DNA of 64,000 bases from Yamagishiella unicocca (GCA_003116995.1 BDSL01000113.1:62001-126000), one strand, 5' to 3'. Counted from the first letter of the stretch, positions 45,180 through 61,326 are shown. The notes: a model not told the origin generated them from the sequence alone. Made by a program: numbers and translations.

Positions 45180-45330
45180 GTTACAGTGGGTTCCAGACCA
45201 AGAGGTAGAACCATCGGGCGCATCGCCTGACACTGAACAAGACGGAGGAACAAATACCGACATGCACCGAAACAAAGGCAAACCACCAGAACACCAAATT
45301 GACAGCAGGCCGTAGGTATACAGAGTGAAG
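45180..45330 (-). mobile_element. 3' tail of a non-LTR retrotransposon
   Basis: Read on the minus strand: GGTGGTTTGCCTTTGTTTCG, GTGTCAGGCGATGCGCCCGA, TGGTTCTACC, ending CCACTGTAACCG. It aligns by eye over about 120 bp with the tail at 33840-33960. TGTAA near the end is the expected polyadenylation signal. Confidence 0.6.
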
Positions 45331-45439
45331 GGGGAAGCGATGACGCGGGATGCACCGAGGGCTGGCGACGGCCCATCCCACGCACAAGGGGGGAGATTTG
45401 CGGCACAGGGGTTTACTACCGATATACCTGAGGATGTGG

Positions 45440-45790
45440 CCCATCCTTGGGCGGTAGCGTGTGATGATGAGGCGCAAATGGGGGAGCTGGGGGTGTATGT
45501 GTGGCGCGCTGGGACATGGTGGGGCCAGACGCGGCGAAGCCCGGCTTCGTCCCAGCCCGTATGCAGACCGTTACCGTGGAGATGATGAGGTACGTGCCGC
45601 GTTACCAAACGCTACCTATCCGGCGCGTGGCTTGAACACCCCCACCCTACCTGGCTATTGAGAAACCGCGGCGATGGCAAGAGCTACCGATGGCAAGAGC
45701 AGCAGCCGCAACCGCAAGCCTACAGCCGAAAAACAAGCCTAGAGGTAGGAAAGACAAGTCCTAACTCCCGAACGCGGCCGTGAGGGGTGG
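45440..45790 (-). repeat. Dispersed repeat DR1, middle and 3' part
   Basis: Minus-strand CGCGTTCGGGAGTTAGGACT, CGCCGCGGTTTCTCAATAGC, GGTAACGGTCTGCATACGGG, CGCCGCGTCTGGCCCCACCA. It lies directly upstream, in the same orientation, of the retrotransposon tail at 45180-45330. Confidence 0.78.
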
Positions 45791-47260
45791 GACGAGGCAG
45801 ACGGCGGCGCCGGAGGAGAGAGGGGAGAGGCAGAAGTACTGGTGGGGAAACCGGGGAGTGTGGCGGGCCAGAGCTGGATGTATGAAGGCGGGGCTGACTG
45901 CACACAGCTGCAGAAAGGCGGTGATCAGGTGGGCGATCGACCTCGTTGGCAGCGCAGGGCAGGGGGTCATTTTGCGCCTTGACGGTGGCGGCATAGTAGG
46001 CGGGGGGGAAGAGGGACTGGCCCGTGACGGTGAGGGTCGGTAGGGTGGGGTAATAAAAGAAATCCGCGAATCCAAGGCCGACAAACCAAGGGCGATGACG
46101 ATGGGGGTCCCAGAAGAGATGATTGGGAATGCTGCGGAATCATAAAATAACGGTAACGTAGATTAGTAGGAAAAAGATGGTGCTATGAAGGCAACTGTGG
46201 TGATGATCATGAGCTCATGAGCTGGGTAAAGGGGGCTGAAGAGAAGCTGGTGACCGCTGATCGGAGCCAATGCATGGTCGCAACGACGTCTCAAGCGGAG
46301 AGCAGTCCGGTAAACTGACCTGAAGAACGGCAAAGAAAGACCGAGGCGAGCGAGCAGGGCGGCGAGCGTCAGGACCGGACCTGGAGGATGGAGGCATGCG
46401 ACTTGCAGGCGGCAGGGACAGAAGGGATGGGATGAGATGTGCGACGACTATGTACCACTATGTTAATATGGGAAAGAAGGAAAGGAGGACAATATGGTGC
46501 GGGATGGGTGCGGTGTTTAGGTATGTACGGCGTGGAGGGGCGTGGAGGGACGAGCCACGACAAAGCAAGATGCATGTGGCGTGTGGGGTAGGAGGGTAGG
46601 CGAGCTGCCTGCCTGCTGGCGGCCAGGGGCGTGCTGTGGGAGAGGAGAGCTCGCATGTAGGCGGGGGAGACAGGGCCGATAACATGGGGATGCACCAGCG
46701 GCGGGAGGAGGGGGCAGGAGTTGGGTGGGGTGGGAGATCCGGCCAGTGGGGCGGCGATGGTGGGCCAGCACCGGCTGCGAGGGGGGGGGCCTGGTTGTGG
46801 GACGTACGTGACGGGGGTAGGTGCGGGGCCGGGTGATGGGTAGGCAGCAGGGGCCGAAAGCAGTGGAGACGGCGCGGTTCGTAATGGTGCACCAAAGTGA
46901 GGGTGAGGGATTATGTCTTCGTGGGGGGGTAGTGAAAACCGTTTGACGTGGCGACGGGACATGATAGTTGGTGTGTTGTAGTCGAACACCGATTTTTGTG
47001 GGCGCATGTGGGAGCAGTGGGATTGACTACCGGCAAACCGGCAGAGGCGGCCTGTCGGAGCTGTGTAGAGAAGAAATTGGATAAGCAAAAGCGAGATAAC
47101 GTGCAACGAGTAAGACGGAGAAAAGGGTGGGCGAAATGGGGCGTGGCGAGGCGAGTGGCGATGGCAACTAGGCATGTATGAATGGCCCTCGAGGTTGCGG
47201 ACGTGTGAAGGTGCTGTGTGTCACAATAACGCGGTGGCGGGTACAGGACAGGCAGTGGCT
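45791..47260. other. No confident gene
   Basis: A minus frame is open from 47175 to 46369 (268 codons), Pro/Ser/His-rich and of low complexity. A partly overlapping frame in another register is similar in quality. No domain and no splice pattern. Confidence 0.4.
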
Positions 47261-47269
47261 GTGAGTCGG

Positions 47270-47535
47270 TTATTGTCGGTTGGGGCAGACGAGAGGGGGC
47301 ACGCACGATGCATTATCATGGCACAGGGAATGCACGCCAGGGAGCTACCAGCCCCTGCAATGCAGCAGCGGGTCCAGGACAGTGACCCTGGGCCTCTCTG
47401 AGTCGACGGGGATAGACGGGAGGGGGCACGCACGTGCCATAATGACACAGGGAACGCGCGCCAGGGAGCTTCCAGCCCCCACAATGCAGCGGCGGGTCCA
47501 GGACACTGGCTCTGAGTCGGTGGGGGCAGACGGGT
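47270..47535 (+). repeat. Tandem duplication, unit about 125 bp, two copies and a partial third
   Basis: Blocks GAGGGGGCACGCACG, CCAGGGAGCTNCCAGCCCC and GCGGGTCCAGGACA recur in the same order at about 47290-47384 and 47420-47503. A third start (CGGTGGGGGCAGACGGG) is at 47518. Confidence 0.9.
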
Positions 47536-47553
47536 TCCTTTTCGGAGTCGGGG

Positions 47554-48720
47554 ATGTTGTCCGCCACGCGAGCTCTGGAAACGGCAGCTCGTAAAGGAGA
47601 AATACATGTTCACCTTCCTGCCGATCATTTGAGCGTGCCGACTGAGTTCCTCCACTTGTGCCATTTGGGGCTTTTCGGCGTTGAGCAGGCCGCCCGTCGC
47701 CGCTATCTTCCATCGTTAAGCTATAGGATAAATACAAGTAACTATGCCAAGGTAGCTCGCAAAGAAGTGATTGGCCGCGCGGGTACATTCTCGTCCCGAG
47801 CCGGTGCTGCGCGAGGTGGCAGGTACCGGTATACAGGCGATTTCAGCAAGTTAAGACAGAACCACTGCGGCGGCCGTGCACGGTGCCCGATCCTATGTAT
47901 GTATTTTGCAGGGCACTCCAGTTGCAATTCGTTTTGGGGTCGAATTCTGACGCCCGGACTTGCACCCAGATTCGCCGGCAAATCCGGCCAATTCAGACAC
48001 CATAAGGGCCCTCGTTGTCGAGGACCTGGATCTGAGGAAATGTTTTGTGGTCTTTGTCGTACAATCCTGTCGACAGAGATGAAGGTTCACGGAAGATCTA
48101 ATTGCATAGAATATTGTTTCACAAGCAGAACTTGTGGGCATACCGAACTTTTGATACACTGTGTTAAGCAACACGAAATCGCATACCTCCGTTGCTCATT
48201 TAACGACGAATTCAACAGTGACCTTTCGGAATCGCTTCAACAGACGACTGGCGGCTTCGGGAGCGATGTCCAATTTGTTTTGCCATCCTTACGAGCCCCC
48301 CCACCTCCGATCCTGCTGCAGGGCGGGAGTAGCTACCCTAGACGTAGAATGAGCCACGTTGTACCGTGTAATGAGCCGACGCTGTACAGCTTGATTGGTC
48401 AGGATATTGCATTTGTAATAACTGGACACCGGTTACTTCACCCGTCAGCACCTACTGCTGCTATCGCTTGTCAGGAAAGGCAAACCCGCCTGCAGCATGT
48501 GCTACTGGCGGCGCATGAGGCACCTGACACGTTTTATGTCTCATGCAGGGTTAATTTGGCTTCTACGTCACGGTTGCGGCGGACTGATGAGGTGCGGTTG
48601 CTTGACGAATGCCGTCTTCCGATCCTGCAGCAGGGCAGTAAGCGACTACAGGGTGGGAGTAGCTGCCATAGAACGAGCCAAGCTGCATTGCATAAATGCA
48701 ATTTATCGGGCTATAGTTAG
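47554..48720 (+). CDS. Open frame of 388 codons, unknown and doubtful
   Basis: A single uninterrupted plus frame starts with ATG, in DNA of average composition where stops should be common. It holds a Cys-containing stretch (MFCGLCRTIL ... CIEYCFTSRTCGH) but no recognised domain. Its 3' third contains an internal DNA duplication (near 48308-48505 and 48616-48780), read as ILLQGGSSYPRRR and ILQQGSKRLQGGSSCHR. It lacks the codon bias of the clear genes here and has no obvious introns. It could belong to a mobile element or be open by chance. Confidence 0.22.
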   Translation: MLSATRALETAARKGEIHVHLPADHLSVPTEFLHLCHLGLFGVEQAARRRYLPSLSYRINTSNYAKVARKEVIGRAGTFSSRAGAARGGRYRYTGDFSKLRQNHCGGRARCPILCMYFAGHSSCNSFWGRILTPGLAPRFAGKSGQFRHHKGPRCRGPGSEEMFCGLCRTILSTEMKVHGRSNCIEYCFTSRTCGHTELLIHCVKQHEIAYLRCSFNDEFNSDLSESLQQTTGGFGSDVQFVLPSLRAPPPPILLQGGSSYPRRRMSHVVPCNEPTLYSLIGQDIAFVITGHRLLHPSAPTAAIACQERQTRLQHVLLAAHEAPDTFYVSCRVNLASTSRLRRTDEVRLLDECRLPILQQGSKRLQGGSSCHRTSQAALHKCNLSGYS

Positions 48721-48785
48721 ATAGCTTCACTCGCCAGCAGCTGCTGATTGCGAGGAAAGGCAAGCCGGCCTGCGGCAGGCGCGAA
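48308..48785 (+). repeat. Direct duplication about 310 bp apart
   Basis: GATCCTGCTGCAGGGCGGGA...GTAGCTACC and GGAAAGGCAAACCCGCCTGC are echoed by GATCCTGCAGCAGGGCAG...GTAGCTGCC and GGAAAGGCAAGCCGGCCTGC. The copies are diverged, indicating an old duplication. Confidence 0.65.
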
Positions 48786-49099
48786 TTGCAGACTATTTTG
48801 ACGAAGCTGACATGTTCAATTCATCACTTCTTCAGGTCTTGTATGGATTCTACGCCATGGCTCGTGTCCACCGCCTGCTATCGACATGCCTACGTGGCGT
48901 CAATTGCCCAGGGAGCTTTCACGGTTATCGAGTTTCAACTTCCTGACTTCATCGTATCTTGCAAGCGCTTCGTAACTTGCTGCTGTCGAAGCCTCTATCT
49001 TTGGCCGCCAAAGTATGCTGCCATTCGTCAGCTATGCCGTCTGGTTAATCACAGGCAAGGCTTCAAACGGATAACCTTAAATAGTGTAAGATGCTCTGT

Positions 49100-49849
49100 A
49101 CCAATATAACGTTTATCAGGCCTTCTCTGGCTTAGGGTCAGCTGTGCGTTAGGGGAGTATTCAGGTTTCTGCTTGTATTTGATCCCTGCCCTGTTTGTCC
49201 CTGCCCTAGCCCTTGTTCTTGTCCTGGTTATCCATGTCCTGTCTGTGAGGGCGCTGGTCTCTTTCCCCGATATTCCGTTTTTTCTGCCCTTGTTAAGTTG
49301 ATTGCTCGTTGGTTGGTCATGGTTAATTGGCCCTCGGTGCTCCCGTCCATGAAACCTGTGTACGTTCTCCTTGCATGGAGTCCTAGCGTACCCCGGAAGC
49401 GGAGTCATACAATCCAACCTATCCACCCTCCCTCCTTCCCACCCTTCTTGTGCAGTCAAGCTCCTTTCGCTGAGGCTGTGGAGCCAGTGGTAGTTAAGAT
49501 CTACCTGTTGCTTTCGTGTCCTATCTCGACGTACGGGGGGCCTCCTCCCGCTCTGCCGTCTTTCCACCCTCCTCCTTCCCCTCCATCGCCGACGCCGAAA
49601 CCGGCGCCATCGCGGCCGTGGCTGCCACCCCGCCAACAGCTCCGCCACTGCCTACACCGCTGCCTCTGCCGCTGCCTTCTGCCTAAATCGCCTCCTCCGT
49701 CAGCTCCGCTGCCGTCGCCGAGTCTCAACCCTTCCATCGCGCCTTCACCGCCGCCTCCATCGCCGCGGCAGCTGCAGCCATCGGCCAAGCTGCCTCCACT
49801 CTCCACCACTGCCTCCACCGCCTCCGACGCCGACGCCACCTTCTCCGCC
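49100..49849. other. Left flank of the tandem repeat block
   Basis: Unique-looking DNA with CCCTGCCCT-type words at 49185-49215. It leads through Pro/Ser-rich codons into the minisatellite. The plus frame opening at 49298 begins MIARWLVMVNWPSVL, which is not a convincing signal peptide, and no pherophorin-type globular domain precedes the repeats. Confidence 0.5.
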
Positions 49850-51828
49850 ACCTCCTCCTCCGCCTCCGACGCCGCCGCCGCCACCACCGCCGCCTCCATC
49901 ACCACCTCCGCCGCCTCCATCACCGCCTCCGCCGCCTCCATCACCGCCTCCGCCGCCTCCATCACCGCCTCCGCCGCCTCCATCACCGCCTCCGCCGCCT
50001 CCATCACCGCCTCCGCCGCCTCCATCACCGCCTCCGCCGCCTCCATCTTCGCCGCCGCCGCCTCCCATCACCGCCGCCGCCGCCTTCCATCACCGCCGCC
50101 GCCGCCTCCATCACCGCCGCCGCCGCCTCCATCACCGCCTCCGCCGCCTCCATCACCGCCTCCGCCGCCTCCATCACCGCCTCCGCCGCCTCCATCGCCG
50201 CTGCCGCCGCCTCCATCACCGCCGCTGCCGCCTCCATCACCGCCTCCGCCGCCTCCATCACCGCCTCCGCCGCCTCCATCACCGCCTCCGCCGCCTCCAT
50301 CGCCGCCGCCGCCACCTCCCTCGCCGCCGCCGCCGCCTCCGTCACCGCCACCGCCACCTCCATCACCGCCTCCGCCGCCTCCATCACCGCCTCCGCCGCC
50401 TCCATCACCGCCTCCGCCGACTCAATCACCGCCTCCGCCGCCTCCATCACCGCCTCCGCCGCCTCCATCACCGCCTCCGCCGACTCAATCACCGCCTCCG
50501 CCGCCTCCATCACCGCCTCCGCCGCCTCCATCACCGCCGCCGCCGCCTCCATCACCGCCGCCGCCGCCTCCATCACCGCCGCCTCCGCCTCCATCACCGC
50601 CGCCGCCGCCTCCCATCACCGCCGCCGCCGCCTCAATCACTGCCGCCGCCGCCTCCATCACCGCCGCCGCCTACCATCACCGCCTCGGCCGCCTCCATCA
50701 CAGCCTCCGCCGCCTCCATCACCGCCTCCGCCGCCTCCATCACCGCCTCCGTCGCCTCCATCACCGCCTCCGCCGCCTCCATCACCGCCTCCGCCGCCTC
50801 CATCACCGCCGCCGCCTCCATCACCGCCTCCGCCGCCTCCATTACCCGCCTCCCGCCGCCTCCATCACCGCCGGTGCCGCCTCCATCACCGCCGCCGCCG
50901 CCTCCATCACCGGCCTCCGCCGCCTCCATCACCACCTCCGCCGCCTCCATCACCGCCTCCGCCGCCTCCATCACCGCCTCCGCCGCCTCCATCACCGCCT
51001 CCGCCGCCTCCATCACCGCCTCCGCCGCCTCCATCACCGCCTCCGCCGCCTCCATCACCGCCTCCGCCGCCTCCATCACCGCCTCCGCCGCCTCCATCGC
51101 CCCCGCCGCCGCCTCCATCACCGCCGCTGCCGCCTCCATCGCCGCCGCTACCGCCTCCATCACCGCCTCTGCCGCCTCCATCACAGCCTCCGCCGCCTCC
51201 ATCGCCGCCGCCGCCGCCTCCATCACCGCCTCCGCCGCCTCCATCACCACCTCCGCCGCCTCCATCACCGCCTCCGCCGCCTCCATCACCGCCTCCGCCG
51301 CCTCCATCACCGCCTCCGCCGCCTCCATCACCGCCTCCGCCGCCTCCATCACCGCCTCCGCCGCCTCCATCGCCGCTGCCGCCGCCTCCATCACCGCCGC
51401 TGCCGCCTCCATCGCCACCGCAGCCGCCTCCATCGCCGCCGCCGCCGCCTCCATCGCCGCCTCCGCCGCCTCCATCACCGCCTCCGCCGCCTCCATCGCC
51501 GCTGCCGCCGGCCGCCTCCATCACCGCCGCTGCCGCCTCCATCGCCACCGCCCACCGGCCGCCCCTCCATCGCCGCCGCCGCCGCCTCCATCACCGCCCC
51601 GCCACCTCCCGCCCCGCCGCCCCATCACCGCCTCCGCCGCCTCCATCACCGCCTCCGCCGACTCCATCACCGCCTCCGCCGCCTCCATCACCGCCTCCGC
51701 CGCCTCCATCACCGCCCCGCCGCCTCCATCACCGCCCCGCCGCCTCCCACCCCCCCCCCCTCACCGCCCCGCCGCCTCCATCACCCCCCGCCGCCCATCA
51801 CGCCGCCGCCGCCTCCATCACCGCCCCG

Positions 51829-51859
<31 letters not shown>

Positions 51860-54800
51860 CCCCCCCGCCTCCATCCCGCCCCCGCCTCCATCACCGCCTC
51901 CGCCGCCTCCATCACCGCCTCCGCCGCCTCCATCACCGCCTCCGCCGCCTCCATCACCGCCTCCCGGCCGCCTCCATCACCGCCTCCGCCGCCTCCATCA
52001 CCGCCTCCGCCGCCTCCATCACCGCCTCCGCCGCCTCCATCACCGCCTCCGCCGCCTCCATCACCGCCTCCGCCGCCTCCATCACCGCCGCCTCCGCCTC
52101 CATCACCGCCGCCGCCGCCTCCCATCACCGCCGCCGCCGCCTCAATCACTGCCGCCGCCGCCTCCATCACCGCCGCCGCCTACCATCACCGCCTCGGCCG
52201 CCTCCATCACAGCCTCCGCCGCCTCCATCACCGCCTCCGCCGCCTCCATCACCGCCTCCGTCGCCTCCATCACCGCCTCCGCCGCCTCCATCACCGCCTC
52301 CGCCGCCTCCATCACCGCCGCCGCCTCCATCACCGCCTCCGCCGCTTCCATTACCGCCTCCGCCGCCTCCATCACCGCCGGTGCCGCCTCCATCACCGCC
52401 GCCGCCGCCTCCATCACCGCCTCCGCCGCCTCCATCACCACCTCCGCCGCCTCCATCACCGCCTCCGCCGCCTCATCACCGCCTCCGCCGCCTCCATCAC
52501 CGCCTCCGCCGCCTCCATCACCGCCTCCGCCGCCTCCATCACCGCCTCCGCCGCCTCCATCACCGCCTCCGCCGCCTCCATCACCGCCTCCGCCGCCTCC
52601 ATCGCCCCCGCCGCCGCCTCCATCACCGCCGCTGCCGCCTCCATCGCCGCCGCCGCCGCCTCCATCACCGCCTCTGCCGCCTTCATCACCGCCGCCGCCG
52701 CCTCCATCGCCGCCGCCGCCGCCTCCATCGCCGCTGCCGCCACCTCCATCGCCGCCGCCGCCGCCTCCGTCATCGCCACCGCCACCTCCATCACCGCCTC
52801 CGCCGCCTCCATCACCGCCTCCGCCGACTCCATCACCGCCTCCGCCGACTCCATCACCGCCTCCGCCGACTCAATCACCGCCTCCGCCGCCTCCATTACC
52901 GCCGCCGCCTCCATCACCGCCGCCGCCGCCTCCATCACCGCCGCCGCCGCCTCCATCACCGCCGCCGCCGCCTCCATCACCGCCGCCGCCGCCTCCATCA
53001 CCGCCTCCGCCGCCTCCATCACCGCCTCCGCCGCCTCCATCACCGCCTCCGCCGCCTCCATCACCGCCTCCGCCGCCTCCATCGCCGCTGCCGCCGCCTC
53101 CATCACCGCCGCTGCCGCCTCCATCGCCACCGCAGCCGCCTCCATCGCCGCCGCCGCCGCCTCCATCGCCGCCGCCGCCACCTCCCTCGCCGCCGCCGCC
53201 GCCTCCGTCACCGCCACCGCCACCTCCATCACCGCCTCCGCCGCCTCCATCACCGCCTCCGCCGCCTCCATCACCGCCTCCGCCGACTCAATCACCGCCT
53301 CCGCCGCCTCCATTACCGCCGCCGCCTCCATCACCGCCGCCGCCGCCTCCATCACCGCCGCCGCCGCCTCCATCACCACCGCCGCCGCCTCCATCACCGC
53401 CGCCGCCGCCTCCATCACCGCCTCCGCCGCCTCCATCACCGCCTCCGCCGCCTCCATCACCGCCTCCGCCGCCTCCATCACCGCCTCCGCCGCCTCCATC
53501 GCCGCTGCCGCCGCCTCCATCACCGCCGCTGCCGCCTCCATCGCCACCGCAGCCGCCTCCATCGCCGCCGCCGCCGCCTCCATCGCCGCCGCCGCCACCT
53601 CCCTCGCCGCCGCCGCCGCCTCCGTCACCGCCACCGCCACCTCCATCACCGCCTCCGCCGCCTCCATCACCGCCTCCGCCGCCTCCATCACCGCCTCCGC
53701 CGACTCAATCAACGCCTCCGCCGCCTCCATTACCGCCGCCGCCTCCATCACCGCCTCCGCCGCCTCCATCACCGCCGCCGCCGCCTCCATCACCGCCGCC
53801 GCCGCCTCCATCACCGCCGCCTCCGCCTCCATCACCGCCGCCGCCGCCTCCCATCACCGCCGCCGCCGCCTCCCATCACCGCCGCCGCCGCCTTCCATCA
53901 CCGCCGCCGCCGCCTCCATCACCGACGCCGACGCCACCTTCTCCGCCACCTCCTCCTCCGCCTCCGACGCCGCCGCCGCCACCACCGCCGCCTCCATCAC
54001 CACCTCCGCCGCCTCCATCACCGCCGCCGCCGCCTCCCATCACCGCCGCCGCCGCCTCCCATCACCGCCGCCGCCGCCTTCCATCACCGCCGCCGCCGCC
54101 TCCATCACCGACGCCGACGCCACCTTCTCCGCCACCTCCTCCTCCGCCTCCGACGCCGCCGCCGCCACCACCGCCGCCTCCATCACCACCTCCGCCGCCT
54201 CCATCACCGCCTCCGCCGCCTCCATCACCGCCTCCGCCGCCTCCATTACCGCCTCCGCCGCCTCCATCACCGCCGGTGCCGCCTCCATCACCGCCGCCGC
54301 CGCCTCCATCACCGCCTCCGCCGCCTCCATCACCACCTCCGCCGCCTCCATCACCGCCTCCGCCGCCTCATCACCGCCTCCGCCGCCTCCATCACCGCCT
54401 CCGCCGCCTCCATCACCGCCTCCGCCGCCTCCATCACCGCCTCCGCCGCCTCCGTCACCGCCTCCGCCGCCTCCATCGCCCCCGCCGCCGCCTCCATCAC
54501 CGCCGCTGCCGCCTCCATCGCCGCCGCCGCCGCCTATCTACATCACCGCCTCTGCCGCCTTCATCACCGCCTCCGCCGCCTCCATCGCCACCGCCGCCGC
54601 CTCCATCGCCGCTGCCGCCACCTCCATCGCCGCCGCCGCCGCCTCCGTCACCGCCACCGCCACCTCCATCACCGCCTCCGCCGCCTCCATCACCGCCTCC
54701 GCCGCCTCCATCACCGCCTCCGCCGACTCCATCATCGCCTCCGCCGACTCAATCACCGCCTCCGCCGCCTCCATTACCGCCGCCGCCTCCATCACCGCCG

Positions 54801-56870
54801 CCGCCGCCTCCATCACCACCGCCGCCGCCTCCATCACCGCCGCCGCCGCCTCCATCACCGCCGCCGCCGCCTCCATCACCGCCGCCTGCCGCCGCCTCCA
54901 TCACCGCCTCCGCCGCCTCCATCACCACCTCCGCCGCCTCCATCACCGCCTCCGCCGCCTCATCACCGCCTCCGCCGCCTCCATCACCGTCTCTGCCGCC
55001 TCCATCACCGCCTCCGCCGCCTCCATCACCGCCGCCGCCGCCTCCATCACCGCCGCCGCCGCCTCCATCACCGCCGCCTCCGCCTCCATCACCGCCGCCG
55101 CCGCCTCCCATCACCGCCGCCGCCGCCTCCCATCACCGCCGCCGCCGCCTTCCATCACCGCCGCCGCCGCCTCCATCACCGACGCCGACGCCACCTTCTC
55201 CGCCACCTCCTCCTCCGCCTCCGACGCCGCCGCCGCCACCACCGCCGCCTCCATCACCACCTCCGCCGCCTCCATCACCGCCGCCGCCGCCTCCCATCAC
55301 CGCCGCCGCCGCCTCCCATCACCGCCGCCGCCGCCTTCCATCACCGCCGCCGCCGCCTCCATCACCGACGCCGACGCCACCTTCTCCGCCACCTCCTCCT
55401 CCGCCTCCGACGCCGCCGCCGCCACCACCGCCGCCTCCATCACCACCTCCGCCGCCTCCATCACCGCCTCCGCCGCCTCCATCACCGCCTCCGCCGCCTC
55501 CATTACCGCCTCCGCCGCCTCCATCACCGCCGGTGCCGCCTCCATCACCGCCTCCGCCGACTCCATCACCGCCTCCGCCGACTCCATCATCGCCTCCGCC
55601 GACTCAATCACCGCCTCCGCCGCCTCCATTACCGCCGCCGCCTCCATCACCGCCGCCGCCGCCTCCATCACCACCGCCGCCGCCTCCATCACCGCCGCCG
55701 CCGCCTCCATCACCGCCGCCGCCGCCTCCATCACCGCCGCCGCCGCCTCCATCACCGCCTCCGCCGCCTCCATCACCACCTCCGCCGCCTCCATCACCGC
55801 CTCCGCCGCCTCATCACCGCCTCCGCCGCCTCCATCACCGTCTCTGCCGCCTCCATCACCGCCTCCGCCGCCTCCATCACCGCCTCCGCCGCCTCCATCA
55901 CCGCCTCCGCCGCCTCCATCACCGCCTCCGCCGCCTCCATCACCGCCTCCGCCGCCTCCATCACCGCCTCCGTCGCCTCCATCACCGCCTCCGCCGCCTC
56001 CATCACCGCCTCCGCCGCCTCCATCACCGCCGCCGCCTCCATCGCCGCCTCCGCCGCCTCCATCGCCACCGCAGCCGCCTCCATCACCGCCTCTGCCGCC
56101 TTCATCACCGCCGCCGCCACCTCCATCGCCGCCGCTGCCTCCGTCACCGCCACCGCCACCTCCATCACCGCCTCCGCCGCCTCCATCACCGCCTCCGCCG
56201 ACTCCATCACCGCCCGCCGACTCAATCACCGCCTCCGCCGCCTCCATTACCGCCGCCGCCTCCATCACCGCCGCCGCTGCCTCCATCACCGCCGCCGCCG
56301 CCTCCATCACCGCCGCCGCCGCCTCCATCACCGCCGCCGCCGCCTCCATCACCGCCTCTGCCGCCTCCATCACCGCCTCCGCCGCCTCCATCACCGCCTC
56401 CGCCGCCTCCATCACCGCCGCCGCCGCCTCCATCACCGCCGCCGCCGCCTCCATCACCACCTCCGCCGCCTCCATCACCGCCTCCGCCGCCTCCATCACC
56501 GCCTCCACCGCCTCCATCACCGCCGCCGCCGCCTCCATCACCGCCGCCGCCGCCTCCATCACCGCCGCCGCCGCCTCCATCACCGCCGCCGCCGCCTCCA
56601 TCACCGCCGCCGCCGCCTCCATCACCGCCGCCGCCGCCTCCATCACCGCCGCCGCCGCCTCCATCACCGCCGCCGCCGCCTCCATCACCGCCGCCGCCGC
56701 CTCCATCACCGCCGCCGCCTAAATCACTGCCGCCGCCGCCTAAATCACTGCCGCCGCCGCCTCCATCACCGCCGCCGCCGCCTCAATCACCGCCGCCGCC
56801 GCCTCAATCACCGCCGCCGCCGCCTCAATCACCGCCGCCGCCGCCTCAATCACCGCCGCCGCCGCCTCCG
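49850..56870 (+). repeat. 21-bp minisatellite, about 7 kb
   Basis: The basic unit CCATCACCGCCTCCGCCGCC plus T repeats about 330 times with substitutions such as CCATCGCCGCCGCCGCCGCC and CGACTCAATCACCGCCTCCG. Because 21 is a multiple of three and the unit has no stop, long frames are open on both strands: SPPPPPP, ITASAAS or HHRLRRL on plus, MEAAEAV-type on minus. Longest is 49298-56722. The amino-acid character switches between these three along one frame wherever the period slips, which argues against a real Pro-rich wall protein. Higher-order structure is visible: blocks with CCGACTCAATCACCG recur at 52866, 53286 and 53700 (about 420 bp = 20 units), and blocks with ACCGACGCCGACGCCACC at about 53922, 54104, 55182 and 55364. 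Confidence 0.95.
51540..51990 (+). other. Irregular, poly-C containing part of the minisatellite
   Basis: Units are broken (GCCGCCGGCCGCC, CCACCGGCCGCCCC) and a C-run of about 28 bases lies near 51833-51860. The regular period resumes after about 51890. All three plus frames shift here. It looks like poor consensus quality. Confidence 0.6.
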
Positions 56871-57089
56871 CCTCCACCTCCGCCGCCGCCGCCGCCTCCA
56901 CCACCTCCATCACTGCCTCCGCCGCCGCCTCCTCCTCCGCCGCCTACAGCTATGCCTACGCCTCCACCGCCGCCTATGCCCCTCCTCCGCCGCCTCCTTC
57001 GCCATCTCCACCGCCACCGCCGCTTCCGCCTCCACCGCCGCCTATGCCACCCTATCCTCCTCCACGTCCGCCACCGCCATGGCCGCCGC

Positions 57090-61326
<4,237 letters not shown>

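Noticed and set aside
46369..47175. Minus-strand 268-codon Pro/Ser-rich frame
   Set aside because: Low complexity and a competing overlapping frame; no support for either.
50025..56709. Minus-strand EAAEAVM heptad frames as coiled-coil proteins
   Set aside because: They are the reverse complement of the same minisatellite, with no flanking unique coding sequence.
49298..56722. 2,474-codon plus-strand frame as a giant hydroxyproline-rich wall protein
   Set aside because: The frame is open because a 21-bp unit has no stop. The translation switches among Pro-rich, Ala-rich and Arg/His-rich registers, and there is no convincing signal peptide or globular domain.
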